Positions 59,166 through 64,000 of a stretch of DNA of 64,000 nucleotides are shown here, piece by piece. Source of the stretch: Marchantia polymorpha subsp. ruderalis (lineage: Eukaryota; Streptophyta; Marchantiopsida; Marchantiales; Marchantiaceae); assembly GCA_037833965.1 (NCBI GenBank), contig AP031357.1, positions 18,310,001-18,374,000 on the forward strand. Reading direction: 5' to 3'. Position 1 is the stretch's first letter. Each line of letters starts with the position of its first letter. Below the pieces are notes generated by a model that was not told where the DNA came from, ran no database searches, and worked only from the letters and a program-made list of their open reading frames with translations. The translations under genes and the position numbers were made by a program.

Positions 59166-60808
59166 TGGAGACTGATCATAAACCCTTGGTTTATTTGGAA
59201 ACTCAGAAGGATCTGTCCAAACGACAAATTCGATGGGCAGAGTGGCGTCAACGCTTCAACATGAAGATTGTGTACGTGGAGGGAAAGAAGCAACTTGCAG
59301 ATGCTCTCACACGCATGCCTTGTTTGAATCATGTTGCAGAAGTGAAAATTCAGGCGGATTGGTGGAGCAAGATGTCACAAGCCATAAAGGAGGATGAAGA
59401 GATCACTCGAGCACTACAAATTGGAAAGGCAGAGAAATCTCGAGGTTTGGCGTTTTACAATCAGCGTATATGGATTCCACAAGATCACAATTTGCGCACA
59501 ATGATTTTGGCAGAAAGTCATGATACAGCCATTGCAGGTCATGTGCGAGTGGAGAAAACCGTGGAGAGTATACAACGAGTGTACTATTGGCCCAAAATAC
59601 GTGAGGATGTGGAGTCTTACGTTCGAAGTTGTGTTGCTTGTCAACAAAACAAGGCAAGTAATCAAAAACCAGCGGGTTTATTACAGCCTCTTCCTATCCC
59701 CGAACAGCGGTGGGAACATGTCACCATGGATCTTGTATGTGAGTTACCAAGGACTTCGTTAGGACATGATTCAGTGGTGGTTTTTGTGGATAAATTGAGC
59801 AAGATGATTCACATCAGGCCAACCACAAAAACAGTAACAGCTCCACAACTAGCTCAATTGTATCTAGATGCAGTTTTTGTGAATCATGGCTTAAGCAAAG
59901 TGTTAATCACGGATAGAGGTACTCACTTCACTAGTTTATTTTGGAAAACTTTGTTTAGTTTTTTCAAAACAAAACTAGCAATGTCAACGGCCTATCACCC
60001 TCAAACTGATGGACAAACTGAAAGAGCAAATAGAACTATAGAGGATATGCTACGAGCATTCACATTAGAAGAGCAAGAAGAGTGGGACAATCTTTTGCCA
60101 CTTGTGGAATTTGCATATAACAATTCTGTTAATGCATCCACAAAAGTGTCTCCATTTTTTCTTATGTATGGAGCTCATCCGATAACTCCTTCAAGTTTGA
60201 TGAGACTTCCGAAAGGAGAGGAGTTTTCGACCAAAGTTGCAGCAGTCAACGAATTCGTGGAGCATCTTCACCGAGGACTACATCAGGCCAAGGAGAAGTT
60301 GGTGATAGCTCAAAATCGGCAAAAGCAGCATGCCGATGCTCATCGTAGAGAAGTGATTTTTGAGGTTGGAGATCATGTTTGGTTATCTACAACGAATTTG
60401 TCTCTTGTAGGAACACCAAAGTTAAACCCTAGATTCATTGGTCCATTTTTGGTTTTGAAGCGTGTTGGTGAAGTGTCATACAAGTTGGAACTTCCGTCAC
60501 ATATGAAAATACATCCAGTATTTCATGTGTCACGATTGCGAAAACATGTACCACGACCAAAACAATTCACCAACCAACCAGCACCACCTCCTCTTCCAAC
60601 CTTGATAGCAGATCATGAGGAGTTTGAGGTAGAAAAGATACTCAAGAAACGTATTCGAGGTCATAAATATCCCAAAATAGAGTATTTGATTCAATGGAAA
60701 GGCTATCCATCGTATGAATCAACTTGGGAACCAGCTAAAAATTTAGCAAATGCACCTTTGATAGTTCAGGAGTTTGAACGTATGTGCAACGAGGACGTTG
60801 CATCTTAA
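59117..60808 (+). pseudogene. Copy B RNase H end, integrase and chromodomain
   Basis: 563 open residues without an ATG at the start. They carry the final RNase H Asp (METDHKPLVYLETQKD), the integrase zinc region (SHDTAIAGHV, CVACQQ), catalytic core ([44 protein letters not shown]), GPY/F module ([20 protein letters not shown]), and chromodomain ([37 protein letters not shown]). No internal stop. Reaching it requires a frame change from the reverse transcriptase segment. Confidence 0.93.
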
Positions 60809-60821
60809 AAGGAGGGAGGTT
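60807..60821 (+). other. Polypurine tract of copy B
   Basis: AAAAGGAGGGAGGTT directly before the 3' LTR; overlaps the end of the pol stop codon region. Confidence 0.85.
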
Positions 60822-61241
60822 TGTAACCATCTTTAGTTAGTTAGAACTAAAGTAGAGGTTACTCTGAATATTGATGTAGATACTTTAGTGTGCACTAGTC
60901 ATAGCTGCCATGTCAGCGATCCGCGCACTTGGTAGGTACAGAGTGAATGTGTTAGTTGACAGTGCCACGTCAACAATCCGTGTCCTCGTAGGTAAGGATT
61001 GAGTGTGTTAGTTAGTGTGTTAGTTGGGTGCGCCACGTCAGCGATCCGTGTGCTTGTTAGGGTTATCCGCCACGTCATCCATCCACTAGGAGTGGTATGG
61101 ATGGTGGGGATTAGATCATATCACCTTGTACTTGTTGGTGAGAGCTATATAAGGGAGAGGAGAACCATTGTTGGTATCTCTCATCTTCAGAGTTTACGTT
61201 TCTATCTTCGAGTGAACTTCTCTCTAAACCCTAGTGTTACA
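60822..61241 (+). repeat. 3' LTR of copy B
   Basis: 420 bp from TGTAACCATC to GTGTTACA. Differs from the 5' LTR at 4 positions, all within the first 100 bp. Confidence 0.97.
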
Positions 61242-61246
61242 ATTAC
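61242..61246 (+). repeat. Target-site duplication (right) of copy B
   Basis: ATTAC, identical to 55176-55180. Confidence 0.9.
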
Positions 61247-61251
61247 GGTGG

Positions 61252-61476
61252 ATATTTACCAAACACAAACGTATTGTATCTTGTTAATTTGTTGTCTCTT
61301 TACTTCAACTTTGTTACTTTTGTGCCGCTTGCTTGTGCAACGTGGAAGGTAATGCGAAATGGTATTGATTTTATACCGTGGAGGGATGGAGATCCAACCC
61401 ATTAGATTGTACCCATTCTACTTAGAGGTTGATTTCTTTTGACTTTTTTTTCATGTTGGAGTGAAGATTACGGTGG
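61252..61476. repeat. Right copy of the tandem duplication interrupted by copy B
   Basis: It runs from ATATTTACCAAACAC to GAAGATTACGGTGG. It repeats the DNA left of copy B (54958-55180) plus the GGTGG found right after the target duplication. The order shows that a duplication of about 225 bp existed before copy B entered its first unit. Confidence 0.85.
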
Positions 61477-63439
61477 ATGGATGGCAAGTGACCTAGAAAG
61501 CACCTTGTTCGAATATGCACATGTTTGGAATGGAAGCAATCTCAACGAGGTAAACTTCATCCGTTCTCGGATCTTAACATTGGATGTTCCAGCGTGGATC
61601 GAAACTTCTTGTAAAGTATTCATACTTTCTCTGAAGAGCAAGTATCTAAAGTTCATTATTTTGAAATTAGTGTTGATACCCTCTTTTGGTAGTGACTTTG
61701 TTTTTTATCACTTTTTAGATTTAGGCTCAAGATTTAGAGCATTATTTCTTGGTCTCATTAGCATATCCAGGGAGAGCTTCGCGAGGGTTTAGAGTGACAT
61801 GCTTGTCAGGTCCAAAAGACGATATCAAAGTTGAAGCTATGTATCATCACTTCCTGGAGAAAAAATGACTTTTGTACAGTTACTCATCCTTGGAGTAGTC
61901 ATCGGCCATGAAGAAACTTTCAAAACATGTCATGGAAAAATATTTTTATGTTACATTTGGCAATATTACACTGATGTGGCAGACTCGACATGCATCTTGT
62001 AGCTTACGACTTAGAAATATCCCACACTAAGCAAAAGTATTTCTTCTATGGAGATAGCGAGCAAACCCAAAAGATAGGATAATGACTTTGTATATAATAA
62101 AGGAAAAAGTACTATTGATTTTGAAAAAAAATTCTAAAATCTAAATGAAACAAAAACTTGACATCTTGGGATTAAGATTTAAGATGTGAAAATTTATTTA
62201 AAAAAAACACGATTTTAAGAAATAATACCAGTGATTGTAGTATAATGCAAATTAATGACTTCTTTTTCCCTATATCATTACATCAAATATTACTTTTTTT
62301 CTTTATATGCGCTCTTTTTTGGATATATCTCAATTTTTGGCACTTGAAAAATTCAAAATAGCAAAATATTTTCAAATTTAATAGTAGATTTTTTTTAAAT
62401 TTCTCATCGATGTGTAAGCTTACTTTTACATAGCATCAGATATCTCATTTTTACAGTCAAATTCCAAACAAAATAGACATATTTGCTTGCAAGATCAATT
62501 ATACAAGAATAACCCTTCAACCTCTACATAGAATTTCATGCGAAAGGCATAAGCCTTTGTACGTTATTTTTGAATTCTTCAATTAAAAAAACTTATTAGA
62601 AATGTTATTTTGATGATTTTATAGTAAATATTATTTGTAAAAAGAAATGTAATTTCAAATTTTCACTTGATTGACTCTTGGTTGACACTTGGTTGACTTT
62701 AATTTCACTAGTTACTTCAATTTATAATCCAATTTTTTATGAACATAATAATAAACATACAGATATAACAACATGTTCAAGAATGTTACACACAATATAT
62801 GACCAATTTTGCATGGATTTCTTACGACTATACAAAATATATGTTCAAAATACATATATACAAAAAGTTTAGCCAAGAATTATATATACATGAAAGGTAT
62901 AACGATTTTCAAATATGAGATATATTTAAAGAAAGGCTTACTAGTACTTTACACAAGCATGTGAATATAGTTTAAAACCATGGAAGATTTTTTGGAAAAA
63001 AATTTCCAGAATATTAAAAAAAGTTTTTTTACATGACATGTTTTGGTGGACATCAACGAGTAAGTTTATAAACACATCTTAAATTTCATACTGGCAAGGG
63101 TCAAAAGGTATTCATGTACTCGGCTACTACCACGTCAGACTATGTCGTCGAAAGTCGAAGATACATTGGTCGCCACGCCATTGGTGCATCGGATACAAAC
63201 GGGTGGATCCATCACGAGGAGGCAGGCATGACGAGGACGTGCTAGGACGCGGCCACGTGTGGATTGCGATCGGTGACTGTCGGGAGGGCGAAGAGCAGAT
63301 CCAGTGACTGGCGACTGACTCGAGTCGAGAAACGCCAACTCTCATGCAGCAAAATGACTCGGAATCATTCCATTTGCCGTCGAAGGCCTTGGAGTGAAGT
63401 GGCCTGTCCACGTGACCTGCCGCGGGAGAGTCCGAGACG
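61477..63439. other. AT-rich intergenic DNA, then the 6PGL promoter region
   Basis: 61.5-63.1 kb is AT-rich without coding signal; a short open frame at 61439-61792 has no domain. From about 63.12 kb composition turns GC-rich, as expected for the upstream and 5' untranslated region of the gene starting at 63440. Confidence 0.55.
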
Positions 63440-63846
63440 ATGGAACGATGGAGCGTGAGCGCGACGTTGGCACCACGAGCGCCTAATTTCGAGCTCGTGC
63501 GCGCCTCGTCGTCGAAGAGGAGCTTCAATCCGAAGGGCTCGCGGGGCGGCAGCAGCAGCAGCGTTGGCGTCGTCGGGCGGAGGAATTCTGCGTCGAGGGT
63601 CGTGTCGTCGACCGGATTCGGTGGAGTTCGCGCGAGCGCGAGCGGCAGGAGGTTCGGGCCTCGGATTTGGGCCATGGGGACTTCCACGCAAATCAAAGAC
63701 GGCGTGGAGCTGAAGGTCTTCGAGAGCGTGCAGGATTTGGGCGACGATCTGGCCGATTACGTCGCGGCCCTTTCGAAATGCGCCGTCGAGGCCCGCGCGG
63801 CCTTTAGCATCGTTCTGTCCGGCGGCTCTCTCATCAGCACCATGGG
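63440..63846 (+). CDS. 6-phosphogluconolactonase, plastid-type, first exon only (gene runs off the window)
   Basis: Exon 1 runs from ATG (63440) to a GTGAGG donor at 63847, in phase 2. About the first 80 residues are rich in Ser, Arg, Gly and Val and poor in acidic residues (SSKRSFNPKGSRGGSSSSVG), like a chloroplast transit peptide. The mature part starts near VELKVFESVQDLGDDLADYV and reaches AAFSIVLSGGSLISTMG, which matches the N-terminal strand and the conserved LSGGSL substrate loop of 6-phosphogluconolactonase. The enzyme hydrolyses 6-phosphogluconolactone in the oxidative pentose phosphate pathway. The glucosamine-6-phosphate isomerase superfamily shares this fold; LSGGSL with the SVQDLGDDLADY context favours the lactonase. 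The rest of the gene lies outside, so paralogue type cannot be settled. Confidence 0.82.
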
Positions 63847-64000
63847 GTGAGGCACCCTTGCGCCCGGGCAATGGCTCTTTCTTTCGTCGTCTTCGTCGCC
63901 GCGCGGCGTCGGAAGGATTGCGCTCGCAATGCAATTCGACCCGAAATTCTTTCGGAATTTCTCGTTTCGTGGCGATGGGACGTCATGAATTCTTGATTTC

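Larger units (their letters stand above)
55181..61241 (+). mobile_element. Ty3/gypsy chromovirus, copy B, near-complete, plus orientation
   Basis: The 6061-bp element has the same structure as copy A. LTRs differ at 4 of 420 positions by my count, so this is the younger insertion. A 5-bp target duplication (ATTAC) frames it. Damage: one extra T in leader ORF 1 (about 55890), a one-base loss between protease and reverse transcriptase (near 57915), and the RNase H frame change shared with copy A (near 59120). Integrase and chromodomain are open to the end, including the Trp codons that are stops in copy A. Confidence 0.97.

Noticed and set aside
63365-63934. 189-codon minus frames over the 6PGL first exon
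   Set aside because: Antisense of a GC-rich exon; Arg/Ala-rich with no domain.
1-64000. CRISPR arrays, rRNA genes, bacterial operons
   Set aside because: No direct-repeat/spacer arrays or rRNA signatures; intron-split genes and LTR elements show eukaryotic DNA.

Overview
This window is nuclear DNA from a land plant, most likely a free-sporing one (moss or other bryophyte, possibly lycophyte or fern). Genes are split by many short GT-AG introns, several encode plant organelle-targeted enzymes, and a complete 3' part of the intraflagellar transport gene IFT121/WDR35 is present. Seed plants with non-motile sperm have lost that gene. Species cannot be fixed from the sequence.

Layout. 1-8 kb: the last 17 exons of IFT121 (+), with a 199-bp tandem duplication covering an exon end and its intron. 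8-12.9 kb: AT-rich intergenic DNA. 12.9-14.5 kb: a four-exon gene for an unrecognised 110-residue protein (+). About 17.2 kb: a single-exon gene for a 75-residue Cys-rich membrane protein (+). 18-30 kb: mostly non-genic, with a decayed protein relic near 21-22.9 kb, Ty1/copia debris at 23-24.5 kb and GC-richer islands at 25-30 kb. 30.9-35.5 kb: MCCB, the beta subunit of 3-methylcrotonyl-CoA carboxylase, in ten exons (+). 36.9-38.8 kb: a LigB/extradiol dioxygenase gene in three exons (-). 39-46.9 kb: AT-rich DNA with palindromes, a copia integrase relic (+) and a second unidentified relic (-). 46.9-61.2 kb: two almost identical Ty3/gypsy chromoviruses in opposite orientation, about 2.2 kb apart, each with 420-bp LTRs and its own 5-bp target duplication, with a hAT-like transposase relic between them. 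63.4 kb to the end: first exon of a plastid-type 6-phosphogluconolactonase (+).

The housekeeping genes are unrelated in function (cilium assembly, leucine catabolism, aromatic ring-cleavage family, oxidative pentose phosphate pathway) and show no sign of a cluster. The most interesting signals are in the chromovirus pair. Gag and pol lie in different frames, joined by what looks like a textbook -1 ribosomal frameshift signal: heptamer GGGAAAC in the correct phase, a 7-nt spacer, then an 8-bp hairpin whose two differences between the copies both keep the base pairs. The leader also holds two small ORFs before gag that appear to be tandem paralogues of each other. Both copies share a further frameshift inside RNase H, so the family may depend on help in trans or on a second recoding event.
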